Origin: Spiractinospora alimapuensis
GTDB lineage: Bacteria > Actinomycetota > Actinomycetes > Streptosporangiales > Streptosporangiaceae
Length of the DNA stretch: 64,000 nucleotides
Direction: 5' to 3'
Assembly: GCF_018437505.1 (NCBI RefSeq)
Contig: NZ_CP072467.1
Coordinates: 3,100,001-3,164,000 of the forward strand
Shown: piece after piece, positions 8,823 through 17,417 of the stretch
Position numbering within the stretch: position 1 is the stretch's first letter
How the letters are laid out: each line of letters opens with the position of its first letter
Notes under the pieces: model-generated
The model's input: only the letters and a program-made list of their open reading frames with translations
Database searches by the model: none
What the model was told of the DNA's origin: nothing
Position numbers and translations under genes: made by a program

Positions 8823-9409
8823 GCGTTGGTTCCTCGCCAGTCGCGGGCGGCCCGGTACTGCTCGCGGGTGCAGAAGCTGAGCAGGGCCGTCTTCGTGGGC
8901 AGGGTGAGGGCGCGGTCGACCTCGAAGCCGACGGCGGCGTTGAGGACGCGGACACGGTGGTTCCGGGCGTCGGGTTCGACGACGACGCGGTGGACCGAGG
9001 CGTCGGCGAAGAGGAAGTCCATCACCGTGGTGATGACGGCGCGGGTGAAGCCGGTGCGTGGGTCGCTGGTGGGTGCGACGAGGAAGTGCATACCGACGTC
9101 CCCCGGTCGCGCGTCGTACCAGCCGACGAGTTCCCGGTGCGCGGGGTCGTAGCGCTCGGTCAGGAACGCCGGGTACTCCGTTCCGTCCGCCGTGTGCAGA
9201 CCGAGGTAGGCGGCTCGGTGGGGGTCCGCGGCGATGGCGTGGTACTCGCGTTCGACGTCCGCCAGGGTCGCGGATCCCATCTCCCAGAAGGCGGATTTCG
9301 GATGGGTGAGCCACCGGTGCAGGGTCCGGAGGTCGTGCTCGAGGTCCACCGGTCGCAGCGTGAAGGCGCCCAGGGAGGGGTCGACGGTGGTGTGCCGGGT
9401 GGGTGTCAT
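8819..9409 (-). CDS. desC: GNAT acyltransferase, DesC-like
   Basis: Acyl-CoA-dependent N-acyltransferase of the IucB/MbtK-type GNAT group, expected to transfer succinyl or acetyl groups to N-hydroxycadaverine. 196 residues. The N-terminal part contains LRTLHRWLTHPKSAFWEM, the pattern typical of siderophore GNATs (H-W-M/L-H-P), and the middle carries DVGMHFLVAP and GFTRAVITTVMDFLF, which would form the CoA-binding region, then VEPDARNHRVRVLNAAVGF. It overlaps the upstream hydroxylase and downstream synthetase by four bases each, so expression is tightly coupled. Confidence 0.9.
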   Translation of the reverse strand: MTPTRHTTVDPSLGAFTLRPVDLEHDLRTLHRWLTHPKSAFWEMGSATLADVEREYHAIAADPHRAAYLGLHTADGTEYPAFLTERYDPAHRELVGWYDARPGDVGMHFLVAPTSDPRTGFTRAVITTVMDFLFADASVHRVVVEPDARNHRVRVLNAAVGFEVDRALTLPTKTALLSFCTREQYRAARDWRGTNA

Positions 9410-10773
9410 CGGATCGGCACCTCCCGGTGTGGGTGGGCCGGCGCGGGCTCCGCCTGGGGCGGTTGGGGCGGGGGGACCCCCGGAGCGGCCTCCTCGGGAA
9501 CACCGAACTCCTGGAACGCGATCGCCCGCTCCACCGGGTAGACCTCGCGGCCCGCCAGCGCGCGGATGATCCAGGAGTTGCGGTGGGCGCCCATCCCCAG
9601 GTCAGGCGCGACGAGGCCGTGCGTGTGCAGCTCCGCGTTCTGCACGAAGATCTCCCCACCGCCGTGGTCGACGGTGTGGTCGCGCGCCACGTCGAACCGG
9701 CCGGAGGAGTCCCACCGGATCCGGTCCGCGATCGGGGCGAGGAACTCGGGGACCGTGTGGCGGTAGCCCGTCGCCAGGATCAGGCCCTGGGTGTCGTGGG
9801 TGAACCGCCGCTCCTGCTCCCGTTGACGCAGCGCCAGCCGGAACCGGCCGGGCTGGGTATCGGTGTCGACGCCGGTGACCTCGCTGTTCGTCATCAACCG
9901 CGCCGTGCGGCCGGAACCACGACTCTTCACGTAGAGGGTCTCGAAGATCTCGTCGATGAGGGTGGAGTCGATGCCCTTGTACAGCGACGCCTGGGCGGCG
10001 ATCAGCGCGTCCCGCTGGGCGGGGGCGAGGGCGTGGAAGTAGTCGGTGTACTCCGGGGAGGTCATCTCCAGCGTGAGCTTGGTGTACTCCAACGGGTAGA
10101 AGCGCGGCGCGCGGGTCACCCAGGTCAGCGCGTAGCCGTGGTCGTCGACCCCTCGGAGCAGGTCCAGGAAGATCTCGGCCGCGCTCTGGCCGCTGCCGAC
10201 GACGGTGAGGCTGTCGGCGGCACGCAGCTCGTCCCTGCGCCCCAGGTACTGGCCGCTGTGGACGGCGAGCCCCTCCAGTCCGCGGCAGGCCTCGGGGACG
10301 TAGGGCGGGGTTCCGGTGCCGAGCACCAACCGGTGTGCTCGGTGGGTGTGGGTCTCCCCGGTGTGGAGATGACGGCTGTGCACCGAGTAGGCATCGCCGT
10401 CGTGGGTGATCTCCGTGACGCGGTGTCCGAACCGGACGGCGGGGAGCTGGTCGGCCACCCAGCGGCAGTACTCGTTGTACTCCACGCGCAGGGGGAAGAA
10501 GGACTCGCGGATGTAGAAGGAGTACAGGCGCCCGGTGTGCTTGAGGAAGTTGAGGAAGCTGTACCGCGAGGTCGGGTCGGCCAGGGTGACGAGGTCCGCG
10601 AGGAAGGGCGTCTGAAGGTGGGTTCCCTCCAGCAGCATGCCGGGATGCCAGTCGAAGGTGGGGTTCTCGTCGAGGAAGACGCCGTCGAGGTCGTCGATGG
10701 GGTCGGTGAGAGCGGCGAGGCCGAGGTTGAAGGGGCCAACCCCGACCGCGACGAAGTCATGCGGTGTGGACAC
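9406..10773 (-). CDS. desB: cadaverine/lysine N-hydroxylase, DesB-like
   Basis: Flavin-dependent N-hydroxylating monooxygenase of the lysine/ornithine hydroxylase family; in desferrioxamine pathways it hydroxylates cadaverine. 455 residues. FAD-binding motif VGVGPFNLGLAAL at the N-terminus, NADPH-binding motif VVGSGQSAAEIFLDLL (about residues 190-205), and the C-terminal ILATGYRHTVP that closes the active site. It starts with GTG (10773), with AAAGAG upstream, 30 bases after the decarboxylase gene. A proline-rich C-terminal tail (about 430-450) is unusual but not disruptive. Confidence 0.92.
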   Translation of the reverse strand: MSTPHDFVAVGVGPFNLGLAALTDPIDDLDGVFLDENPTFDWHPGMLLEGTHLQTPFLADLVTLADPTSRYSFLNFLKHTGRLYSFYIRESFFPLRVEYNEYCRWVADQLPAVRFGHRVTEITHDGDAYSVHSRHLHTGETHTHRAHRLVLGTGTPPYVPEACRGLEGLAVHSGQYLGRRDELRAADSLTVVGSGQSAAEIFLDLLRGVDDHGYALTWVTRAPRFYPLEYTKLTLEMTSPEYTDYFHALAPAQRDALIAAQASLYKGIDSTLIDEIFETLYVKSRGSGRTARLMTNSEVTGVDTDTQPGRFRLALRQREQERRFTHDTQGLILATGYRHTVPEFLAPIADRIRWDSSGRFDVARDHTVDHGGGEIFVQNAELHTHGLVAPDLGMGAHRNSWIIRALAGREVYPVERAIAFQEFGVPEEAAPGVPPPQPPQAEPAPAHPHREVPIR

Positions 10774-10803
10774 GTCCGGGCTCTTTCGTGTGGTCGGCCT
10801 TGC

Positions 10804-12315
10804 TCAGGGGGTCGTGGTGAGTTCCGCGTACTCGGCGGCACGCGCGTGCTCGGCGACGAGGTCCAGTACCGCGGCCACGTCCTGGACGGTGGTCTCCGGG
10901 TTGAGCAGGGTGAGTTTCAGGAAGCGGCGCCCGTCCACCGTGGTCGCGGCCACCATGGCGCGGCCGGAGGAGAGCAGGGAGTCCCGCGCGCCGTCGTTGA
11001 CGCGGTCCCACAGCCAGGGCTCGCTGTCGTCGTTGAGCCGGTAGCGGAAGACGAGGGTGCTGAGCCGTGGCTGGTTCACGACCTCGAAGCGCGGGTCGGC
11101 GGCCAGGAGCTCCCACGCCTCGGCCGCGCGGTCCACGACCTCGTCGAACAGGGCACCGACCCCGTCCGCGCCGAGTACCCGCAGCGTCAGCCACAGTTTC
11201 AGGGCGTCGAAGCGTCGGGTGGTCTGGATGCTGTTGTCGACCAGGTTGGGGGTGTGGTCCCGGGCGGTGTGGGCCGGGTTCAGGTAGTCGGCGTGGTGGG
11301 TGACGTGCCGCAGGGTGGCGCGGTCCCGTACGAGGACGGCGCTGGAGCTGACGGGCTGGAAGAACGACTTGTGGAAGTCGATCGTCACCGAGTCCGCGCT
11401 CTCCACCCCGGCGAGCAGGTGTGACCGGCGCGAGACCAGCAGCCCGCAGCCGTAGGCGGCGTCGACGTGGAGCCACACCATTCGGGACCGGCAGAGGTCC
11501 GCGATCTCCCCCAGGGGGTCGATGGAGCCGAAGTCGGTGGTGCCCGCCGTCGCGACCACGGCCATCGGGATGAGCCCCGCCTCGCGGCAGCGGGCGATCT
11601 CCCCGGCCAGGTGGTCTACGCGCATTCGACGCTCGTCGTCGCAGGGCACCGCGATGACGGAGTCCGGCGCGAGCCCCAGCAGCGAGGCCGACGTCCGCAC
11701 GCTGAAGTGGGCGCACTCCGAGGCGAACACCCGAAGGCGCGGGAGCGGATCGTCGCCGGGTCCGAGGTGGCGCGCGCGGGCCTCCTCCCGGGCCAACAGC
11801 AGCGCCTGCAGGTTGGACTGGGTGCCGCCGCTGGTGAAGACACCGTCCGCGTTCGCTCCGAAACCGACCCGGCGGGCGCTCCAGTCGATCAGACGCCGCT
11901 CGATGAGCGTCGCTCCCACACTCTGGTCCCAGGTGTCCAGGGACGAGTTGACCGTACTCAGCAGGGTTTCCGCCGCCACGGCCGGAATGACGACGGGGCA
12001 GTTGAGGTGGGCCATGTAGCGCGGATGGTGGAAGTACACGGCGTCGCGGAGGTAGAGGCTCTCCACCTCGTCCAGGGCCTCGGACATGTCGCCGAGGGGG
12101 CGTTCGAGGTCGACCCGGTTGACGTCCGCGGCGAGGTCGGGTGCCGTGATCCCCGAGGTGGGTTGGTCGACCTTGGGGATCCACTGGGCCAGACGCCCCA
12201 CGACCTCGGTGACCGACGTCTGGTAGCTGTCGGCGGTTCGTTCGTTGAGCAGGTGTCCTCGCGGGGACGGCCGCTGCGGTGCTGGTGCCTCGTCCACATG
12301 CCTGAGGGGGCTCAT
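10804..12315 (-). CDS. desA: PLP-dependent lysine decarboxylase, DesA-like
   Basis: Group II pyridoxal-phosphate decarboxylase that would make cadaverine from lysine, the first step of the siderophore pathway. 503 residues. The PLP lysine is in TIDFHKSFFQP (about residue 325); other family marks are TSGGTQSNLQALLLAR (about 150-165), VATAGTTDFGSIDPL (about 253-267) and WLHVDAAYGCG (about 287-297). Start ATG 12315 chosen because AGGA lies five bases upstream; an upstream in-frame start at 12351 would run through the iron boxes. It heads the operon and lies directly below two iron-box-like operators, so the cluster should be induced by iron starvation. Confidence 0.92.
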   Translation of the reverse strand: MSPLRHVDEAPAPQRPSPRGHLLNERTADSYQTSVTEVVGRLAQWIPKVDQPTSGITAPDLAADVNRVDLERPLGDMSEALDEVESLYLRDAVYFHHPRYMAHLNCPVVIPAVAAETLLSTVNSSLDTWDQSVGATLIERRLIDWSARRVGFGANADGVFTSGGTQSNLQALLLAREEARARHLGPGDDPLPRLRVFASECAHFSVRTSASLLGLAPDSVIAVPCDDERRMRVDHLAGEIARCREAGLIPMAVVATAGTTDFGSIDPLGEIADLCRSRMVWLHVDAAYGCGLLVSRRSHLLAGVESADSVTIDFHKSFFQPVSSSAVLVRDRATLRHVTHHADYLNPAHTARDHTPNLVDNSIQTTRRFDALKLWLTLRVLGADGVGALFDEVVDRAAEAWELLAADPRFEVVNQPRLSTLVFRYRLNDDSEPWLWDRVNDGARDSLLSSGRAMVAATTVDGRRFLKLTLLNPETTVQDVAAVLDLVAEHARAAEYAELTTTP

Positions 12316-12327
12316 CGATGTCCTAAC

Positions 12328-12366
12328 TAAGGAAAGGCTAACCAAACCCAAGTGAGGCTAACCTAT
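12328..12366 (-). promoter_or_regulatory. tandem iron boxes (DmdR/IdeR-type) before desA
   Basis: Two 19-bp sites lie side by side 13 bp upstream of the desA start: 12348-12366 and 12328-12346. On the minus strand they read ATAGGTTAGCCTCACTTGG and TTTGGTTAGCCTTTCCTTA. Each matches about 14 of 19 positions of the known actinomycete iron box (TTAGGTTAGGCTCACCTAA). Occupied by an Fe-loaded DtxR-family repressor, they would block the des operon. Confidence 0.8.
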
Positions 12367-12558
12367 CTCCACGCTCGGTGTACAGAGGGGCGCCGAGAGT
12401 TCTCCAGCGAGCGTGTGACGGCCTGTCCCGCCGCGCGCGGCTCGGTACCGGCCGGGCTGCCGATTACGTTCGTGCATCGGTGCGCGGGCCTAGACCCATC
12501 GGATTCCGGGAGCGTTACGCTGTTGCCGCATCGGGTCCACCGCGACGGAGGAGAGCCC

Positions 12559-13371
12559 ATGGCCGACTCGCACGAGCTGACGTTCGCCGGCACCCGGGAG
12601 ACCATCACGGCCCGCAATTGGCCGAATCCCGAGGCGCGGTACACCGTCGTGCTGGTGCACGGATACGGCGAACACATCGGCCGCTACGAGCACGTGGCCG
12701 ACGCCCTGGCGACGCACGGTGCCGTGGTCTACGGCCTGGACCACATGGGCCACGGCAAGTCGGGCGGGGACCGTGTGGTGATCAAGGACTTCGAGGACGT
12801 GGTCACCGACGTGCACACCCTCGTGGAGACCACTCGGGCGGAGTACCCCGATCTCCCCACGGTGGTGATCGGCCACTCGATGGGCGGGATGATCGCCGCC
12901 CGCTACGCGCAGCGCTACGGCGACGGTCTCGCGGCGCTCGTCCTCTCCGGACCGGTCATCGGCTCGTGGTCCGTCGTGGACCAGCTAAGCCGCCTGCCCG
13001 AGATCCCCGACACCCCGATCGACCCGTCGACGCTGTCCCGGGACACCGCCGTCGGCACGGCCTACGCCGCGGACCCCCTCGTCTGGCACGGCCCGTTCAA
13101 GCGGCCGACGGTGGACGCCTTCCTCGCCATGATGGCCACGATCACCGCCGGGGGCTCACTCGGCGAGCTGCCCACCCTCTGGGTGCACGGCGACGCCGAC
13201 GAGGTCGTCCCCCTCTCGGGCAGTCGCCCAGGGGTCGAGGCGATCGAGGGCTCCAACCTCACCGAGATCATCGTCCCGGGCGCCCGGCACGAGGTCTTCA
13301 ACGAGACCAACAAGGACGAGGTCCTCGCCGACGTCACCCACTTCCTCGACCGCGTCCTGCGCTCCACCTAA
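12559..13371 (+). CDS. alpha/beta hydrolase, monoacylglycerol-lipase-like
   Basis: Serine hydrolase of the monoglyceride lipase/lysophospholipase group (Hydrolase_4). 270 residues. Oxyanion-hole motif HGYGEHIGRYEHVA (about residues 33-46), nucleophile elbow GHSMGG (about 109-114), acid in HGDADEVVP (about 214-222) and the catalytic H in PGARHEVFNE (about 244-253). ATG 12559 has GGAGGAGA upstream; the frame is open further 5' but without a start signal. It is divergent from desA but probably unrelated in function. No signal peptide, so likely cytosolic. Confidence 0.88.
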   Translation: MADSHELTFAGTRETITARNWPNPEARYTVVLVHGYGEHIGRYEHVADALATHGAVVYGLDHMGHGKSGGDRVVIKDFEDVVTDVHTLVETTRAEYPDLPTVVIGHSMGGMIAARYAQRYGDGLAALVLSGPVIGSWSVVDQLSRLPEIPDTPIDPSTLSRDTAVGTAYAADPLVWHGPFKRPTVDAFLAMMATITAGGSLGELPTLWVHGDADEVVPLSGSRPGVEAIEGSNLTEIIVPGARHEVFNETNKDEVLADVTHFLDRVLRST

Positions 13372-13400
13372 CCCCCCGCCCCACCCCGCCTCTTCCCCCA

Positions 13401-13465
13401 CGAGGATTTCTCCACTTCCATCAGGTGGGTGTGCACATTCACCTGTTACAGCAGGGGCAACTCCA
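13401..13465 (+). repeat. intergenic repeat-like element, copy 1
   Basis: The convergent gap holds AGGATTTCTCCAC followed by CTGTTACAGCAGGGG. The same two blocks, slightly changed (AGGACTTCTCCAT and CTGCTATAGCGGGGG), occur near 20788-20832 in the same order. The core CTGTTACAG is palindromic. The pair may be members of a small dispersed intergenic repeat family; two copies are too few to be sure. Confidence 0.35.
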
Positions 13466-13490
13466 CCCATGCCGGGGGCCAGGATCGCGG

Positions 13491-14237
13491 CTACGCGTTC
13501 TCCCGGTGGAACCGTCGCACGGAGATCGTGACCAGCAGGGCGGCTACGACGAGGGTGACCGAGGTCCCGACCAGGGCGTCGGCCCCGAGGAACTCGCCCG
13601 CGGTGAGGGCGCGGGCCGCGTTCACGGTGTAGGTGACCGGGTTGAGGTGGCTGAGGAACTCCAGCCATCCGGGGGCCAGCTCCATCGGCAGGAGGATCCC
13701 GGCCAGCAGCATCAGGGGCAGGTTGAGGCTGTTGGTGATGGCGGAGACGCCGTTCTCGTTGCGGACCGCCAGCCCCAGGGCCACGCAGATCGAGGCGACT
13801 CCCACGGTGAACACGCCGACCAGGACCAGGGTGAGTGCCAGTCCCACCCAGTCGGGTCGTATCCCGAGCAGCCAGCCGAGCGCCACGACGATCACACCCT
13901 GCGCGGACACGGCGGCGCCCTCGGGCAGGACCCGCCCCAGCAGCAGGGAGGCCCTCGGCGCCGGAGTGACGCGATGTCGTTCCACAGCCCCGGCACGTAG
14001 CTCGGCGACGATGCCGAAGCCCGCACTCATGCCGGAGAACAAGCCGAGCAGGACCAGGATGCCGGGCACGAACATCAGCCAGGGGTCGATCCCGAACGGC
14101 TCGGAGAACCGCTCGACGATCGGTCCGAAGAAGAGCAGGTAGAGAGCCGGCTGGGCCAGCGCGATGAAGAGCCAGCCGGGGACACGGACGGCCCGGGCCA
14201 CGTTGTGCCGCATGAGGAGCGGAGTGGTCAGGTACAT
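13491..14237 (-). CDS. ABC-2 type permease of a drug exporter (DrrB-like)
   Basis: Membrane subunit of an ABC exporter. 248 residues with six predicted helices; the central AELRAGAVERHRVTPAPRASLLLGR matches the ABC-2/DrrB conserved loop between helices 2 and 3, and NSLNLPLMLLAGILLPME with LSHLNPVTYTVNAARAL is the typical C-terminal half. It follows the ATPase gene by 17 bp on the same strand, so the two form one unit. Likely exports a hydrophobic compound. A PadR regulator lies upstream and may control it. Confidence 0.87.
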   Translation of the reverse strand: MYLTTPLLMRHNVARAVRVPGWLFIALAQPALYLLFFGPIVERFSEPFGIDPWLMFVPGILVLLGLFSGMSAGFGIVAELRAGAVERHRVTPAPRASLLLGRVLPEGAAVSAQGVIVVALGWLLGIRPDWVGLALTLVLVGVFTVGVASICVALGLAVRNENGVSAITNSLNLPLMLLAGILLPMELAPGWLEFLSHLNPVTYTVNAARALTAGEFLGADALVGTSVTLVVAALLVTISVRRFHRENA

Positions 14238-14254
14238 GGGAGGTTCCCTTCGGT

Positions 14255-15247
14255 TCAGGCCACGACGGGGTCGGTGGAGCCGACGCCATGGCCGGTCTCT
14301 CGCAGGCTGCGCCCGGTGACCTGGAGGAAGACGTCGTCGAGGCTGGGGGTCTTGATCGACAGGGACTTCGGGGGGACCTGCGCGGCCTCCAGCGCGCGGA
14401 GCACCGGAAGGATCACCGCCTCGCCGGACTCGACGGCGAGGATCACCTGGTCGCCGTCGATCCAGGTCTCCCGAGGAGCCGCCTCCCGCGCCGCGACGTC
14501 GCGCGCGAACCCGGCGTCGCCATCGACCGTGAACGTCACCATGTCGCCGGCCAGTCGCCCCTTGAGCTCGGCTGGTGTCCCGGAGACCGCGAGCGTCCCG
14601 TGGTCCATGATCATCACCCGGTCACACAGGGCGTCGGCCTCCTCCAGGTAGTGCGTCGTGAGCACCACGCTGGTCCCGGCTGCGCGCAGCCCACGAACGT
14701 GCTGCCACAGGTTCGCCCGACTCTGCGGGTCCAGACCCGTGGTCGGTTCGTCCAGGAACAACAGGGTGGGTCCGTGGACAAGACCGGCGGCGATGTCCAC
14801 GCGACGCCGCTGGCCGCCGGACAGGGATCCGTACGTCCGCCGGTCGAGCCCTTCCAGCTCCATCCGCCTCAGCAGATCCGCGACCCGCGCGTGGGCATCG
14901 GCCCTACCGATCCCGAACAGGCGCGCCTGCAGCACCAGCTCCTCGCCGACCAGCGACTCATCCAGCGCACTGCCGTCCTGTCCCACGTAGCCGATCCGGC
15001 GCCGGATCTCCGCCGGGTCCTTCCGGAGGTCACGCCCCAGCACGCTCCCGGACCCACCTGTGGGTCGCAGCAGGGTGGTGAGCATCCGCATCGTCGTGCT
15101 CTTGCCGGCGCCGTTTGGCCCCAACAGCCCGACGATCTCCCCGGCGGGCACCGTGAGATCCAGCTCTCGAACGGCCTCGACCGCCCCGGACCTGGTGCGA
15201 AACGTACGACTCAGCCCCTGAGTCTCGATCACTGCGCTGTGGTTCAT
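14255..15247 (-). CDS. ABC exporter ATPase (DrrA-like)
   Basis: Nucleotide-binding subunit paired with the DrrB-like permease. 330 residues. Walker A GLLGPNGAGKSTT (about residues 40-52), Q-loop YVGQDGSALDESL, signature YGSLSGGQRRRVDIAAGL (about 137-154), Walker B LLFLDEPTTGLDP, and the H-switch in LTTHYLEEAD. The C-terminal 100 residues form the DUF4162-like tail common in DrrA proteins (LSIKTPSLDDVFLQVTGR). Start ATG 15247; an in-frame start at 15283 would lie on the other side of the operator palindrome and is unlikely. The AAGGAC directly before the ATG is very close for a ribosome site. Confidence 0.9.
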   Translation of the reverse strand: MNHSAVIETQGLSRTFRTRSGAVEAVRELDLTVPAGEIVGLLGPNGAGKSTTMRMLTTLLRPTGGSGSVLGRDLRKDPAEIRRRIGYVGQDGSALDESLVGEELVLQARLFGIGRADAHARVADLLRRMELEGLDRRTYGSLSGGQRRRVDIAAGLVHGPTLLFLDEPTTGLDPQSRANLWQHVRGLRAAGTSVVLTTHYLEEADALCDRVMIMDHGTLAVSGTPAELKGRLAGDMVTFTVDGDAGFARDVAAREAAPRETWIDGDQVILAVESGEAVILPVLRALEAAQVPPKSLSIKTPSLDDVFLQVTGRSLRETGHGVGSTDPVVA

Positions 15248-15251
15248 GTCC

Positions 15252-15277
15252 TTGATTATTCTAACTAGAATAATCAA
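15252..15277. promoter_or_regulatory. 26-bp perfect palindrome, operator of the ABC exporter
   Basis: TTGATTATTCTA and TAGAATAATCAA, separated by AC, form a perfect 12+2+12 palindrome starting 5 bp upstream of the ATPase start codon. It is very AT-rich against the surrounding DNA, and on the minus strand TTGACT and TTGACG boxes lie just upstream, so it overlaps the promoter. It is almost certainly a repressor site. The PadR protein encoded at 15801-16403 is the nearest candidate; a MarR-type protein elsewhere is possible. Confidence 0.75.
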
Positions 15278-15800
15278 CGTCAACCTTAGTCAAGAGCGCC
15301 ACGGAGTCGGTCTCCATTGAGGCCCCGCCTTGGGTGATGGCCCAGGTGCGACGGGAGAAACGATGGCCGGCGTGACGCGTTCGGCTGACTGGGGCGGTCC
15401 GCCACAGAGCCCCAGGCACTGGTGGGCCTACGCACGCCACGCCGGGACGGCTCGCGAGATGAGGCGGTTACGCCGGGTGCACGGCGGGGTGGATCACGTT
15501 CGTGGGGTCCCAACGCGCCGGGGAACCCCTCTCAGCCGACACCCCGCACACGGTCGATGGCGTCGGCAGTCCGGCCCGGACCACCCCGACCCGCCACGCA
15601 CGGGCGGAGAGTCACCCGCCCACGACACCGTTGCACGCGCCCGTGGAAAGGGATCGCGGAAGCCGGACTCACGCGTCACCGGCACTCGACCCCGGGCCAG
15701 GTCACCCCCCGTCGACCAAGGACGAGCGGAGGGGACACACGCGGCGTGGCCACAGGTCCGACGTAGGCACTACCGAGCTACGACAAGGATTCGGAGGGGT
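15278..15800. other. intergenic stretch, no gene seen
   Basis: About 520 bp between the ABC exporter promoter and the end of the PadR gene. Several long stop-free frames cross it on both strands, but none has a start with a ribosome site, recognisable protein motifs or third-position GC pattern like its neighbours. No tRNA, repeat or clear terminator was recognised. Confidence 0.5.
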
Positions 15801-16403
15801 CTACTTATCCCTGGGGAGGTAGCCGGACCACATCTTGTCGAGCTCCCCAGAGCTCACCCGCTCGAGCAGCCCATGTGTCCATTCCAGTTCTGCCTGGAGC
15901 AGCATCTTGGTCAGGCGCTTGCTCTCGGCGACGTGGAAGAGGACCGTGCCGTAGGTGGGGTCGGGCTTCTCCAGGACCTGGCGGATGCCCTCCTCGCAGA
16001 AGGCGACGTCGGCCTCCAGCTTGGAGATGCGACCACGCAGCGCGGACTCCAGTTCCTCCCGGGACAGGCCCGGCAGGAACGCGGTCCCCACCAGGATGGG
16101 GTGGTTCGGCATCTCACTGCGCCACAGGTTCTCCAGCAGCAGCTTGGTGAACTCGCCATCTCCGGTCTCCGTGACGCGATAGGTGGTGCGCTCCGGACGC
16201 CGGCCCTCACGGTCGGAACCGGAGACCTCGATCAGCCGGTCGTTCTCCAGGGTCTTCAACGCGTTGTAGATCGACCCGGGCGACACGTTCGCCCACTGGT
16301 CCGCTCCCCAGGACAGCAGTTCACGGCGAACGTCGTAGCCGTGCACCGGCTGGAGGAGGAGAACGACGCCGAGCACGAGGAGGCGAGTCGAGGAGCGGGC
16401 CAT
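15801..16403 (-). CDS. PadR-family transcriptional regulator
   Basis: 200-residue regulator. Residues 1-80 form the PadR winged helix: LLVLGVVLLLQPVHGYDVRR, then VSPGSIYNALKTLENDRLI and the wing RPERTTYRVTETG. The C-terminal part (90-190) is helical, for dimerisation and effector binding, with repeated charged heptads. Start ATG 16403 gives the usual N-terminus; the frame extends 11 codons further without a better site. It lies upstream of the DrrAB-type exporter on the same strand with a 550-bp gap, so it is a likely controller of that exporter. CTAGAATC near its own start resembles half of the exporter palindrome. Confidence 0.85.
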   Translation of the reverse strand: MARSSTRLLVLGVVLLLQPVHGYDVRRELLSWGADQWANVSPGSIYNALKTLENDRLIEVSGSDREGRRPERTTYRVTETGDGEFTKLLLENLWRSEMPNHPILVGTAFLPGLSREELESALRGRISKLEADVAFCEEGIRQVLEKPDPTYGTVLFHVAESKRLTKMLLQAELEWTHGLLERVSSGELDKMWSGYLPRDK

Positions 16404-16468
16404 GGACGAGATTCTAGGCGTCGCGCTCCGGGGCACTCACGGACGCGCGACGCCGGTCGCGGGGCCCC

Positions 16469-17218
16469 TCACCCCTCGTTGGCACGGAGGAGGGCCGGGA
16501 CGGCCTCAACGATGGGATCCCGAATCACGGCCACCGCGCGGTCGTCGTAGGGCGTGGGGTCGGCGTTGACGACGATCAGGTCGGCGCCGTGGTCCATCGC
16601 TACGTCGCACAGCCCCGCCGCGGGGTTGACGGTCAGCGTGGTGCCGATCGCGAGGAACACGTCGCACTCGGCGGCGGCCATCGCCGCCGCCTCCAGGACG
16701 TGGGTCTTCAGGGTCTGCCCGAAGGAGATCGTGTCCACTTTCTGGATGCCGCCGCACTCCGGACAGGCCGGGTCGGGCTCGGAGTCCAGGCGGGGCAACA
16801 CGTCCCGTGTCGGCGTGCGCAGGCCACACGCCATGCACAGCACCCAATGCAGGGTTCCGTGCACCTCGATGACACGTTCCGCGGGCATACCGGCGGCCTG
16901 GTGGAGTCCGTCGATGTTCTGTGTGACCAGGCCGGACAGGCGCCCGGCGGCGTCCATGTCCGCGATCGCGCGGTGCGCGGCGTTGGGGGTGGCCTCCCAC
17001 GCCGGGTTGTCCCGCCGCATCCGCCACACCTCACGCCGGACGTCCGGCTCGGACATGTAGGTGTCGTAGTCGAACAGGCGGGTGGCGTCGGGAGACCGCG
17101 TCCACACCCCGTTGGGGCCCCGGAAGTCGGGGATGCCGGAGTCGGTGGAGATCCCCGCCCCCGTGAGGATCCCCACTCGCCGCGCGGAACGAACCCGTGT
17201 CTCGACGTCCGTCGCCAC
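16469..17218 (-). CDS. cobB: Sir2-family NAD-dependent protein deacylase (sirtuin)
   Basis: Removes acyl groups from lysines using NAD+, giving O-acyl-ADP-ribose and nicotinamide; in bacteria it commonly reactivates acetyl-CoA synthetase. 249 residues. NAD-binding GILTGAGISTDSGIPDFRG (about 16-34), TQNIDGLHQAAG (about 98-109), catalytic H in IEVHGTLHW (about 119), zinc ligands in CMAC and CPECGG, and the C-terminal IGTTLTVNPAAG and VVNADPTP. It lacks the A-x-x-Y/R-x-x-R pattern of desuccinylases as far as I can see, so deacetylation is likelier. GTG 17218 has GGGAGG upstream. Confidence 0.92.
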   Translation of the reverse strand: MATDVETRVRSARRVGILTGAGISTDSGIPDFRGPNGVWTRSPDATRLFDYDTYMSEPDVRREVWRMRRDNPAWEATPNAAHRAIADMDAAGRLSGLVTQNIDGLHQAAGMPAERVIEVHGTLHWVLCMACGLRTPTRDVLPRLDSEPDPACPECGGIQKVDTISFGQTLKTHVLEAAAMAAAECDVFLAIGTTLTVNPAAGLCDVAMDHGADLIVVNADPTPYDDRAVAVIRDPIVEAVPALLRANEG

Positions 17219-17417
17219 GGTCCAACCTCCCAGCCGTCAGAGCCTACGATCGCGCGCCAGCCGTCGCTGCCGGCACGCCAGAGTGTGTCCGCCGGGAGTG
17301 ACAACCGGCAACCCAATATCGCTCGACGGTACGGGTCACGGCGACGTGCCATCACCATCACCGCAGGCACCCGCACTAGAGTTCCTCGGGAGGCAATTCG
17401 CTGAAGAGGAGTCGACT

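Noticed and set aside
9403-11424. 673-residue plus-strand frame across the des operon
   Set aside because: Arg/Gly/Val-rich shadow of desA-desB-desC on the other strand; no motifs, no start signal.
15330-16550. 406-residue plus-strand frame over the gap and PadR gene
   Set aside because: Stop-free only because of high GC; it covers the real PadR gene in antisense and has no recognisable domain.
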